The translations under genes were made by a program, and so were the position numbers. From the NCBI RefSeq assembly GCF_024713975.1, contig NC_091098.1, positions 25,601,316 through 25,665,315 on the forward strand: DNA of 64,000 nt, read 5' to 3'. This document shows positions 11,306 through 19,609 of this stretch, one piece after another (the first letter of the stretch is position 1; every line of letters begins with the position of its first letter). The notes under the pieces were generated by a model. The model made no database searches. It had not been told where the DNA came from and was given only the letters and a program-made list of their open reading frames with translations. This stretch comes from Paralichthys olivaceus. Its lineage: Eukaryota; Chordata; Actinopteri; Pleuronectiformes; Paralichthyidae.

Positions 11306-13926
11306 AGGGACCAGGCCTCAAGTCATTCAGCTTGGAAGGCAAACACATATCTGCCGTGGAGCTGTTGAACGGCTGTTGTCATGTTGACATTCACCCAGCG
11401 GCTCGGTTTGTCCAGGCAGTGACCGTTGAGCAATTAATCCCATGTGTCTCCCACACGGTTGTGTGTATTGTGTACGAGCAGGGAGAGGAGCTTGTCTGCA
11501 GAGTTTCAGGATCCAGATATACATTTTAAAAAACGGATCTTTTGTAACCGTGCTGACATTGAGAGGGAAGCTGCGATCTGCTCAGCAACACCACAAGAAA
11601 TCTTCCGTCCTTCCGTGAACACGACACAGAGAGTCGTTAAACTCTGAAATTCTGTCGGCTCGACTTTAAACCTCGGTGATTTGCAGTTTGTTTGGACAAA
11701 GAAGCATAGTATAACCCGATAGAGGCCAAAGAGAAGCTTAGAGCCGGCCGCTGCCAAAGAATGTATTTGTGACATTAATGTCCCGGTTTGTGAAGCGTAT
11801 ACTGTAAAAAAACAAATCCTCTCAGAAAATGTTGCTGTTGTACTGATCACGCCTTCCTGGACTCGTGGAGGCTTTTTACATAATCAAACTTTATTCTGTT
11901 TATGATGAATAGAATCAAAAATAATATAAAATGGAGGAGATGTTCTGTGAAAAGACGTTTTTCAGACATCTGGGTAAAATCTGGAGAACTGGTTTCTCCT
12001 GAAATCCTCCTTATTATTCAGGCGAGGAGGAGGAGCAACCGGGTTCAGCAGACAAGAGACAGGAAGTGACGTATTACCTCCGCCGCAGAGATCACGTGAT
12101 CGTTTTTTTTACATCACCTGACGCCGTCGTCAGCTCTGCACCAATTTATGGTCATTAAAGCCCATGAATATACCAGGACGTCCATCAGTCGTCCTCTCAC
12201 ACTGCGACGTCTCTGTGGCAGCGACACCGAGGACAATTAGTTCCAGAGATGCAAAACATTCAAAAAGTCTCACAAAGATACGTTTTCATGTTCATCGACT
12301 GCTCAGTAACTTATTCTACACATCTGCTCATTGAGGGTTTTGGCAAATGTTAATAGTTGGGGACTATTTTCAGCTGTGGATGAATACACGTCTGGTGTTT
12401 CAGTATTTCCAGCAGCAGACTGAGTCACAATAAACTTAAAATAGAAAAGAACTGAAGAAGGAATACACACACAATAGTTGTTCGTCAGATTGTTGAGGTT
12501 TGTTCACGATAAAGGAGAGTCAGACGTCTCGTGAGGAGACCAGGAGGAGAGCATGGATTCTACTGAGAGAAACTATCATGGCCGAATCTTTTTCTGATGA
12601 ACAATGTCGATGTTCTTCTTGTTCGAGCTGAAGCAGAGGAGGAACAACGAGCTGCTGCAACTTAACATTTGAGCTTTCTGTCGGCACTTATTGGCCTCTA
12701 TGGGGTAAAACCAATCAAACAGATTATTTCTTTGTAATTTCTTCATCTTAATTTGGATATTTCGCCTCCATTTTATTCCAGAAATCTCCGTCCACACGAC
12801 TTTCGTCTAACTAAATATTTTTGTCCTGACGAAAACACAAAAACCGACCCTGAGCGCTGAAACGAGCAAGACGTGAGACAAGAATGTGTCAACGACCAGA
12901 GAAGAACACTATGAGGTCATTCTCCTTTGGTGGTTAAACATAAAGCCGCCATCGTTGTTGTTGTTGTTTGACAGAGATCGTAGTGGAATGGTGTCAAAGT
13001 GTCCGAGGGGAAAACGAAAGCACTCTGCAGTCGACACAGTCAAAGTCACACAGATGAGTTTTGCTGTGCTGCTTTTTGAAATGAACCATCGGAGCAGAAT
13101 GAGAAGAAACAAGAAGAAACAAGAACTGAGTAAAAGATGTGAGTGAGTCTAGGAACAGGTTGAACGTGGATCTTGCCGCAGCAGCTGTTCAGACACATGC
13201 TCCCTCTTATTTAATCTTTTTTTTTTTTTTTTTCTCATGTGGTTTGTGAAAATGAATTTGCATCTCCACATCCCATCGTGACATGCAAATCCTTCAGTGA
13301 GTAAAAACAAGAAAACCCAGCTCTCTGTGTGAGAGGTGTAACAGTGAGGCCTTAGCTTGTCGGAAGCAGACGTGACACGATGAACGTCTTTATCCTGCAG
13401 CAGCGAGCGATGCAGATTTCTGTCATCTTAAAGAAATCGACTGTGTTTGTTCTTGTGTGCAAAATACTGAGCTTCAAAAGTGTCATCATTGCTTTTAACG
13501 TTTTCACGGTTAATGTCGCTCCTCAGATCCAGAATAAAAACTGAACTCATCCGACTTCTAGAACGACTCCAGACCTGCTCTGACATCTCGCTGCCACCAT
13601 CACCATCAGGCCCGGCTCCCATGGCCTCGCTGAACAACTCCACGTCCCTGACACACCTCCTGGATTACAGCCGTGAGAAAAAGCCAGACACAAATGGCGA
13701 TGATAGTTCCGCTGGGAATCAGACGTCACCCGGCAGCAGAGCTCCGGAGAGACGAACGGCTGCTGCACAAACCAGCCAGAAAGAAAACAGGAAAACCCAA
13801 GCAGCTGCCTCGCTCGCTCTTCTCTTCCCCCCGGCCGAAACCACAGAGCCAAGTTGATAAAAACAAAGCGTACTCACCAAATGGAAGTTCCATACTTGAA
13901 CTGACGTGCGTGTTTACATTGACCAT
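49..13926 (-). CDS. hnf4a: hnf4a, hepatocyte nuclear factor 4-alpha, 5' part only (two alternative first exons plus exon 2)
   Basis: HNF4-alpha is an orphan nuclear receptor that binds DR1 elements as a homodimer and controls liver, gut, kidney and pancreatic genes. Three coding pieces are seen on the minus strand: exon 1D (13926-13878), exon 1A (1181-1094) and exon 2 (223-49). Both first exons end in phase 1 and can splice to exon 2, which starts in the matching phase. Exon 2 carries the first zinc finger ([20 protein letters not shown], then [17 protein letters not shown]). The 1A peptide [19 protein letters not shown] is HNF4A-specific; HNF4G starts differently. The second finger, the ligand-binding domain and the F domain lie beyond the left edge. 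R3HDML sits immediately upstream, as in mammals. Identity is certain; the entry is partial because of the window edge. Confidence 0.96.
224..1093 (-). other. hnf4a: hnf4a intron between exon 1A and exon 2
   Basis: 870 bp of AT-rich intron with short A and T runs. I see no gene, repeat array or recognisable control element beyond the splice sites. Confidence 0.8.
1094..1181 (-). CDS. hnf4a: hnf4a exon 1A (P1 first coding exon)
   Basis: 88 bp of coding sequence, 29 codons plus one base, giving [19 protein letters not shown] and ending in QVLPLGT; the donor is CACAG then GTGAGTGAC. This is the N-terminal A/B segment (AF-1) of P1-driven HNF4-alpha. The start at 1181 is chosen because the upstream frame has no ATG before an in-frame TAG. 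The codons just upstream still read LSKAAD, resembling the RLSKTLVD that precedes MDMADY in human HNF4A, where an earlier ATG is used. Confidence 0.93.
1273..1309. repeat. (TCC)n microsatellite
   Basis: About twelve TCC units in a pyrimidine-rich stretch that continues as C-rich runs to about 1370. It lies about 90-200 bp upstream of hnf4a exon 1A on the minus strand, where it reads as a purine tract. Confidence 0.9.
1549..1561 (-). promoter_or_regulatory. hnf4a: Candidate HNF1 site upstream of hnf4a exon 1A (P1)
   Basis: The minus strand reads GTTAACCATCAAC, matching ten of the twelve defined positions of GTTAATNATTAAC. It lies about 370 bp upstream of the exon 1A start codon. HNF1 input to P1 is known in mammals; whether this copy is used is inference. 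Confidence 0.45.
2888..3115 (+). mobile_element. Truncated MITE with TTAAAGGTYC-type terminus
   Basis: Starts TTAAAGGTTCAGTGTGTAGA and continues through AATTTAGTGACATCTGGTGG and the AACTCAAAAGG segment that is also found in the complete copy at 16962-17364. The right terminus is not recognisable, so this copy is truncated. Non-coding. Confidence 0.7.
3960..4112 (-). mobile_element. tRNA-derived SINE fragment
   Basis: Read on the minus strand it contains an A-box-like TGGCTCAGGAGGCAGAGC and a B-box-like GGTTTGATCCC at tRNA-like spacing, followed by a tail that includes GGCAAGACGCTGAACC. This is the head of a tRNA-type SINE that I know as common in teleost genomes. It is not a functional tRNA: the acceptor stem and anticodon arm do not fold as one. 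Confidence 0.65.
6079..6140. repeat. 10-bp tandem repeat TACTGTGTAG
   Basis: About six copies of GTAGTACTGT with one TTTGTAG variant near the left end. Simple tandem repeat, non-coding. Confidence 0.85.
8585..8760 (+). repeat. Dispersed teleost repeat (family with copy at 14750-14965)
   Basis: Contains GCAGGATTTTGCAAAAAACT, then a 'GGCAGATTATCATGAAACTT' block and GTCAGGAAAGAA. The same order (GCAGGATTACACAAAAAACT, GGACGGATTTACATGAAACG, GTCGGGAAAGAA) occurs at 14787-14866, with weaker pieces at 28900-29110 and 39718-39775. Degenerate and non-coding. Confidence 0.6.
11261..11303. repeat. (TG)n microsatellite
   Basis: About 21 uninterrupted TG units in the hnf4a upstream region. Confidence 0.95.
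13878..13926 (-). CDS. hnf4a: hnf4a exon 1D (alternative first exon of the P2 promoter)
   Basis: A 49-bp coding piece, [16 protein letters not shown] plus one base, followed by a strong donor (G then GTGAGTACG). The human P2 exon 1D encodes MVSVNAPLGAPVESSY plus one base, so the length (16 codons plus one), the phase and the MVxVN start all agree. Splicing to exon 2 gives ...ELPFDSSPAES, which lacks the AF-1 of exon 1A. In mammals P2 isoforms (alpha-7 to -9) dominate in pancreatic islets and fetal liver. The 200 bp upstream hold HNF1-, Onecut- and GATA-like sites of the kinds known in mammalian P2. Identified from sequence memory; a transcript would confirm it. Confidence 0.85.
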
Positions 13927-14068
13927 GTCGTCCTCTGCCTCCTCTCACCCATATGTTGTAAATCCACTTTCTCCGCCCGCAACACAAGGTGTAAAATGTG
14001 GAAGTTTGGCGCAGGGTGCTGTGGTGTGAGAAGGGTGTTGGTGCAAGGTAAGGCCGGTGTTGCTGCTG

Positions 14069-14090
14069 TTATCTTATTGATTTTCCTAAT
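14069..14090 (-). promoter_or_regulatory. hnf4a: Onecut (HNF6)/GATA-like cluster in the hnf4a P2 promoter
   Basis: On the minus strand this stretch reads ATTAGG, then AAATCAATAAG (a Onecut/HNF6 core, ATCAAT), running into AGATAA (a GATA site). It lies between the HNF1-like site and exon 1D. Mammalian P2 is known to carry HNF6, PDX1 and GATA inputs. The order HNF1 site, ATTAG, ATCAATAAGATAA matches what I recall of human P2. Confidence 0.65.
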
Positions 14091-14112
14091 CTGGGCAAAT
14101 GTGGGTGGGGAG

Positions 14113-14125
14113 GTTAAACAGTAAC
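14113..14125 (-). promoter_or_regulatory. hnf4a: HNF1-type site in the hnf4a P2 promoter
   Basis: On the minus strand this reads GTTACTGTTTAAC, inside TGGTTACTGTTTAACC, close to the HNF1 consensus GTTAATNATTAAC. It lies about 190 bp upstream of the exon 1D start codon. The human P2 HNF1 site, mutated in some MODY families, is very similar as I remember it (GGTTACTCTTTAAC). Confidence 0.75.
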
Positions 14126-14749
14126 CAGGCTCGTATGGACACCAATCTATATAGCAGCTGTAACCATGGCAACATGATGATAGAAACGCAAATAGACATA
14201 GAGTGATTATGTGCTTTTCCCTCTTTCTCATCACCAAACGGTCGTTTCTCCAGATATGGACGGGTGAGGAGTGAATAAGACGCAAGAGTTTATAGAAAAA
14301 GGGAGAGAGAGAGAGAGAGAGAAAGGCAGGAGGGTGGGGGAGCGACATAAAAGACAAGAGGAGTGGAGAATGTACCGAGGGTGGCAGCGAACAAACGGCG
14401 TGTGATGATTGACGTCATTAGTTTGGAGCGAGGAGAAAAGAGCCCAGACACCAGGTGAAGTCCAATTCAAACCATTTACCTGATTTCACTGGGGGAGACA
14501 CGTGTGCACCGTCCACTGAATCCAGACTGAAACACACAGAAGCTGCAGGGAAACTTACACACGACCATTATTACCTCCACGGTTCTGTTGGTTTCTATTC
14601 AGCCGCAAAAAGCACTGGAACAATTTCCAGGAAATGCTGTGGATGCGTGAGACGTGATCCAAGTAAAAACATAAAGTTATTTGAAATACTTTATATGCTG
14701 ATTCATCTGTGATAACGCATGAGATGTACTCTCTCCATCAGGGAGGTTT

Positions 14750-14965
14750 ATGTTGTCGTCTGTGTTTTTGTTTGTCTGTGTGGAAGCAGGATTACACAAA
14801 AAACTACAGGACGGATTTACATGAAACGTAATAATAAGGATTCGGTTTGTGTCGGGAAAGAATCCTTCACGTTGTGAGCTCGGACGTTTTTGTGCAATTT
14901 GATGAAAAATCTGGATTTTGTGACTTTGAGTGTGATTTCATGAGGAGACTGTTCTGCTCTCTGAC
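14750..14965 (+). repeat. Dispersed teleost repeat, second copy
   Basis: Same family as 8585-8760: GTTTGTCTGTGTGGAAGCAG, then CAGGATTACACAAAAAACTA and a methionine-like 'ACATGAAACG' block. Degenerate. Confidence 0.6.
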
Positions 14966-15288
14966 ATTCTAGTTGATGTTTCTTAATGAATCTGCACCAT
15001 CCAGGCAATTTATCACATTTAATCACAAGTGTCTTCAGTCTGGGATTAGTTGAGTTGAGTCTAGAAGAACAAGGAAATCATAAGTGACATTAAAAAGTTA
15101 GAAATATCAGGATACAGCACACTTGCAGCACAAACATCACATTAACAGTGCCTCCTGCTGTGCCGGCGGGCAGAGTCACAAGCTGCCAAGATAAACTGAA
15201 GTCACGTAAATGCTGAACCACAGGCCGCTCCTCTTGTTTCCGACTAATTTTGTTTGTCGAGCAAAAATGTTTGCTGTGGTGACCGTAG

Positions 15289-15291
15289 TGT

Positions 15292-15345
<54 letters not shown>
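15289..15345. repeat. (TG)n microsatellite
   Basis: About 28 TG units with one TTTG interruption near the left end, about 600 bp beyond the R3HDML stop codon. Confidence 0.95.
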
Positions 15346-15347
<2 letters not shown>

Positions 15348-15600
15348 TCATATTCTAAACCATAAACTTTGCATTAGTCTGCAGCTTTATGGCAGAAGAA
15401 GCCTCCCCGGGGTGCGTGGTGAGATGTAATGAGGTGTGATGCAGCACAGAACATTTCCTGCCGCAGCAGCAGAGAATAAACACAAGCAGCGAGCAGCAGA
15501 TTATTTATGGGGAAATTAAGCGTCGGGCCAGTTTGTTAATAATTTAAATTAATGTTCAGTCGTGCAAACAGACAAATTAAACACTGAACAGTAAAATGAT

Positions 15601-15606
15601 TTTATT
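15601..15606 (-). promoter_or_regulatory. r3hdml: Candidate poly(A) signal of R3HDML
   Basis: AATAAA on the minus strand, about 350 bp past the R3HDML stop codon. It is the nearest canonical hexamer I found; use is inferred. Confidence 0.5.
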
Positions 15607-15957
15607 AATCAGGTCACAGTCAGTTTAATCTGTACAGTGAAAGTGCTTCGTATCTGGTCAACGCCTCGGAAAAGTTACTCAAACAACAAACTTCATTAAA
15701 AACAGTGCAAAACAACGACATTTTCACCGAATACCAGGAAACTATTTCTCTCGTGTTCAATGTTATTATCATCAACACAAATGAAAATCTTAACGTTCAT
15801 AGTGCGACACGCCAACAACTCGTGGAAAAAGATTTACTGAACATAGTGGCACTTTGACAGCTGCAGTGTTTTCTTTTCTTTCTTTCTTTCTTTCGTTAGT
15901 TTAAGATCTCCTCGTGATAAATTACTTCTTCTTCCTCCATTTAAACGATGTGTGGCG

Positions 15958-18703
15958 TTAATATCTCGACAGTCTTCTGGTTTTGGTGTTCGACGAGCAC
16001 TGGTTTCTCCAGCAGGAGCCGCCGTAACTGGACGGACAGACAGAGCAAGGCCTGCCGGTCTTATAGGGAGCTTCTCCCACCCAGTTTCCTCTGAAACACA
16101 TGAGCTCAGTGTTGGCTTCGCATTTAAGAAGGTACGAGAACATCTGATTCACACCCTGGGCACGGAACGCATGATGTGAAAGGAGCTGAGCAGAGACACA
16201 CAGACTCGTTTTTCTTTTTAAATGATAAATAAAGGTTAAAAAAAACACTTGTGTGTGTTTTGTCCTGTTTTTGTGCTGATGTGATTTATCTGGGAAACTA
16301 ACTCGAGGCCCGACACCATGATGCAAACGAGTGGTCGGGACTCTGGGGTGTATACAAATACAAGCACCTCATAATTGTACTAAAAGTACTGTACAAGTTG
16401 AATTACTATCTGCAGTATATTTCTATTTAGGGGATTATTCTGTGAAATAAATCTTCACAACAACAGAATCACCTCACTCCTGCCGTCTATATGTTTTTAG
16501 TGTGAGACAGAACCGTAGAATATGGATAAATATAAAGAACATACTTTATAGAGTAGTTGCAGACCAGCAGCGTCGCCTCCCTCCAGCTGCTCCCGAACAC
16601 GTGCATGTTGGAGCATTTCCTGACCGCACATCCCAGCCTGCTGGTGCTCGCCCACACCATCTGACCGGGGCCACAAAACACTGTGTGATGCTCACAAACT
16701 CAAATCTGACCACATCTGAACACAAGACACACATTTTCCATTTTCCATGAAACTCAGCGAAACGATGAGTCACAGAAGAACCCATCAAATTTTTGGTGCA
16801 AATCCATATTGAATTTTTTTTTTATTTTTTTTTATTTCACATTCAGAACAAAAATATACAAAAAAAGATTAAATGTGTATAAACGTGTTTTAAAAAAAGA
16901 ATCTGAAAATGATAATAAAGTGATTTCTAAATAAAAAGATACACCAAATACTAAAAGTGGCTTAAAGGTACAGTGTGTAGAATTTAGTGACATCTAGTGT
17001 TGAAGTGTCATGTTGCAGCTGAACACCCCTCCCCTCCCCCTCTCCTTCCAAACATGTTAAAGAACCTGTGGCAGCTTCAGTTTTCATGAAAACTCAAAAG
17101 GTTTAAGTTTGTTCAGTCTGGACTGATGTAAAAAACATGGTGGCCTCCGTAGAGAGGGTCCCCTCCATGTTAATATAAAGTATTTGAATATAAAGTATTT
17201 AAATATAAAGTATTTAAATATAAAGGGTCTTTTCTGGGGTAAAGAAAACTACAATTCATACAATTTAGATGAAACGAACTCGTGAAAACATCACGAGGAT
17301 TATTCTACATTAAATTTCTGCCACGAGTTCCCTTTCACCTGAATCTCACACACCGGACCTTTAAATCTAAATAAATAAAATTCAATTTAAAGGCAGAATA
17401 AAAAGGAAGGTGTTGGGTTCGACATTCTCTGCTGTTCCCGAGACGTTGATGAAAGTTCTGACTTCAGGTCGAACTAAGAGGCCTCTCCCAGCAGATCTGA
17501 TGGTTCTATAGAACGTTCATACCGCAGCTAAACCTGAAGACATAGAATCCTCTGAATGTACCTGAGTGTAGTGCGAGCACACAGATCCAGTGCATCTGTT
17601 GGGGAAGGAGAAATGATGCCTCTCATTGTACCAGGACCTGACGAGGTCGGTGATCGACTGGAACCTGTCACATCCAACACACATCCAGTCATTCGTCCGC
17701 ATCAGCAGAAAACAGAAAGTGTCAGAACCCATCACTTCATCATTCGGGGGTCGCGCTCGTCTACAGATCTGTACCTTCCTGAAGTGATGGACAGGTTCTG
17801 GCCCATGTATTTCATAGCTGGCGTTGGACCGTGATCCCAGATGCAGAGCGAGGCCCAGGAGTCGGCCGACTGAGCCAGTCCGTCGTCCCACAGCTGTGGA
17901 GGAAGTGAGAGAGGTTTCGGTTTTATTTTGTCAGGTGAGGAAAAACAACATGATTCAGCTTTTTGTCTAAAATATACGTCTGAAGCAAAAAGGTTTGTTT
18001 CTTGCATCAGCTGCCCGTGAAGGTTTACTCACCACAGAACCAGCAGATGTGAGGTTTATGAAAACAATGTTTAAAAAATTAATCAATCAACTGAATTAAG
18101 ACATTTTTATTCCTTAAGAAAAACTTTTTTTTTTCGTCCAGAACAGAAATTGTCATAAAATACTTGATATACCAAATAAGGATTGATGTCAGAGAGTATG
18201 AATAAATATATATACGCAGATAGAAATGTACTTATGTTACTTTAACCTCATAGATACATTACATTTGAATAGGTTACTGGTTTTATTAACTTTCTCCTAA
18301 ATCTCTCTCATTTCTCCTTTTTTAATTTCCTCTTTTATTTGTTATCTTGTTTGTTCTGTTCTTCTGTATTTGAAGACAATAAACCACTTCGCCGGGTCTC
18401 AGGTCCGATTCTCCTCACCATGTACTCCATATTGGCAGCAGGGGGGAAAACCTGAGAGCGGACCCGGTTGTGGTAATCCAGCAGGGCGCTGATCTCTCTG
18501 GAGGAGATGGCTCTCTTCCGTCTGTTGCGAGAAGAAACGCCAGCGGCTGCAGTGAGCGTCCTGGAGTCCGACTGTGTCTCAGCTGCAGCTCTGGTGGCGT
18601 TGAGCAGCTCCGTGGAGCTCGACAGCACAGCGGCAGCAGCTCCCACGTGGGGAGTCGACCACAGGGTGGCAGCGAGCAGGAGCTGAAGGCAAACAGAAGC
18701 CAT
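15958..18703 (-). CDS. r3hdml: R3HDML, secreted CAP-domain peptidase inhibitor-like protein
   Basis: Five coding exons: 18703-18419, 17893-17775, 17664-17562, 16660-16545 and 16090-15958. They join in frame to 251 aa (human about 253). The protein has a signal peptide ([16 protein letters not shown]), a basic stretch RNRRKRAIS before the mature domain, then the CAP domain: [73 protein letters not shown], and a cysteine-rich end [15 protein letters not shown]. Best match is R3HDML, close to PI15 and CRISPLD proteins; its biochemical role is poorly known. It lies directly upstream of hnf4a in the same orientation, as in mammals. Odd point: the family segment with two cysteines (human PRDCNPHCPW) between the LFP and RC positions is missing, so exon 3 reads [17 protein letters not shown]. 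The start is chosen for the signal peptide and single upstream exon. Confidence 0.94.
16091..16544 (-). other. r3hdml: R3HDML intron 4
   Basis: 454-bp intron with short A/T runs and nothing else recognisable. Its acceptor (TGTTTCAG) and donor (AA then GTATGTTC) give frame K|GNWVGEAP. Confidence 0.85.
16962..17364. mobile_element. Complete MITE with TTAAAGGTMCRGTGTGTR inverted termini
   Basis: The left end reads TTAAAGGTACAGTGTGTAGA. The right end, reverse complemented, reads TTAAAGGTCCGGTGTGTGAG. About 400 bp long with no coding capacity, and it contains a threefold 'AATATAAAGTATTT' tandem at about 17172-17224. It sits in R3HDML intron 3 (16661-17561). It is the full-length relative of the fragment at 2888. 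Confidence 0.75.
17894..18418 (-). other. r3hdml: R3HDML intron 1
   Basis: 525-bp AT-rich intron, with donor ATG then GTGAGGAG and acceptor CTCCACAG. No other element seen. Confidence 0.85.
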
Positions 18704-19568
18704 CTGAGGCCTGTGGAGGAGCAGGAGGAGGAGGAGGAGGAGAGAGTGTGTCCCTGCAAGACTGTGCTAAAAAACAAAACAGGTGTTACAGTTAAGATTT
18801 TATGTCTTAAAAAATATTTTAAAGTTAGAGAGGCTCGAAATGTGAAAGTGGAATCTCCAAATTTGGCATCAGCTGTGCCATTTGAGGATTCTCACAATAA
18901 AACTCAAACTTACACGTCCCTAAAAGTTTCAATTCCATCTAAATACAACAGTTTTTCAAAGAACCAGCTGAGAAAGTTGAAAATATGTTTGGTTAAATAA
19001 CTTGATGTCTTTACTTTGCAGTGTTCAAGTGTTTAAAGCACAATATCAGACAATCAGGGGTCGGAGAAAAGTCTGAAGATTGATGCTTAACAGACTCTGA
19101 AATAACCGAAATAACTCATTCAAACTTATATATAAACCACACATGTGAATTGTAAAAGAAAACTATAAACTCTCCCTGCAGATAAACCAGGTAGGATGAA
19201 CACAGTTTTCTAAGAGAACACAACATTACAAACACGAGGGTTTCGACCGAGCGCTGAAAACAAAGTTATAAATATGATCTTAACACGTGCAGTGAATGAA
19301 TCAGAAGCTTCAAACCAGCCTCTGCTCTCGTCCTTTGTTCGGCAGAAGAAGATGAAGAGAGTTTTACCTTCATCAGCGGCTCCTCTCACAGGTCAGAGCC
19401 GGACGAGCCACAGAGAAGAAGCACCGTCGCTCTCCAGCTTCAACTCGAGCCTCTGCAAACAAGCTGCCGTCTCATGTGTGGCAGCGAGTTTTAACTGGGC
19501 CGAGAAACTTTCTGACGCAAAAAGACCCGCCTGTGTTCTTCTTTCTCCCCGAACTGACCGTCTGTCTC

Positions 19569-19570
19569 CT

Positions 19571-19606
<36 letters not shown>

Positions 19607-19609
19607 TCC
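19569..19609. repeat. (TTTC)n microsatellite
   Basis: Ten TTTC units flanked by TCTCC and CCTCC. Confidence 0.95.

Larger units (their letters stand above)
1182..13877 (-). other. hnf4a: hnf4a P2-to-P1 interval (P1 promoter flank; intron for P2 transcripts)
   Basis: 12.7 kb without a supportable coding exon. It holds a (TCC)n tract next to P1, the HNF1-like site at 1549, the start of a MITE (2888), a tRNA-derived SINE (about 3960-4112), pieces of a teleost repeat rich in AAGTACTT-like words (2230-2345, 4190-4300, 9430-9500), a 10-bp microsatellite (6079-6140), a dispersed repeat (8585-8760), a TG tract (11261), a GATA cluster (7190-7332) and non-repetitive stretches near 4950-5240, 6700-6830 and 10221-10310 that could be conserved enhancers. 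The short ORFs here look like chance. Confidence 0.7.
13927..15600. other. Interval between hnf4a P2 and the R3HDML 3' end
   Basis: Contains the P2 promoter in its first 300 bp, a (GA)n tract at 14303-14322, the dispersed repeat at 14750-14965, and a TG tract at 15289-15345. No coding exon is seen. Confidence 0.75.

Noticed and set aside
13480-13857. 125-codon plus-strand ORF beside hnf4a exon 1D
   Set aside because: No family resemblance, opposite strand to the conserved exon, and overlapping frames on both strands; chance.
17590-17605. Splice acceptor-like TTCTCCTTCCCCAACAG inside R3HDML exon 3
   Set aside because: The frame reads through it, and the codons before it ([11 protein letters not shown]) align with the family, so it is coding sequence.
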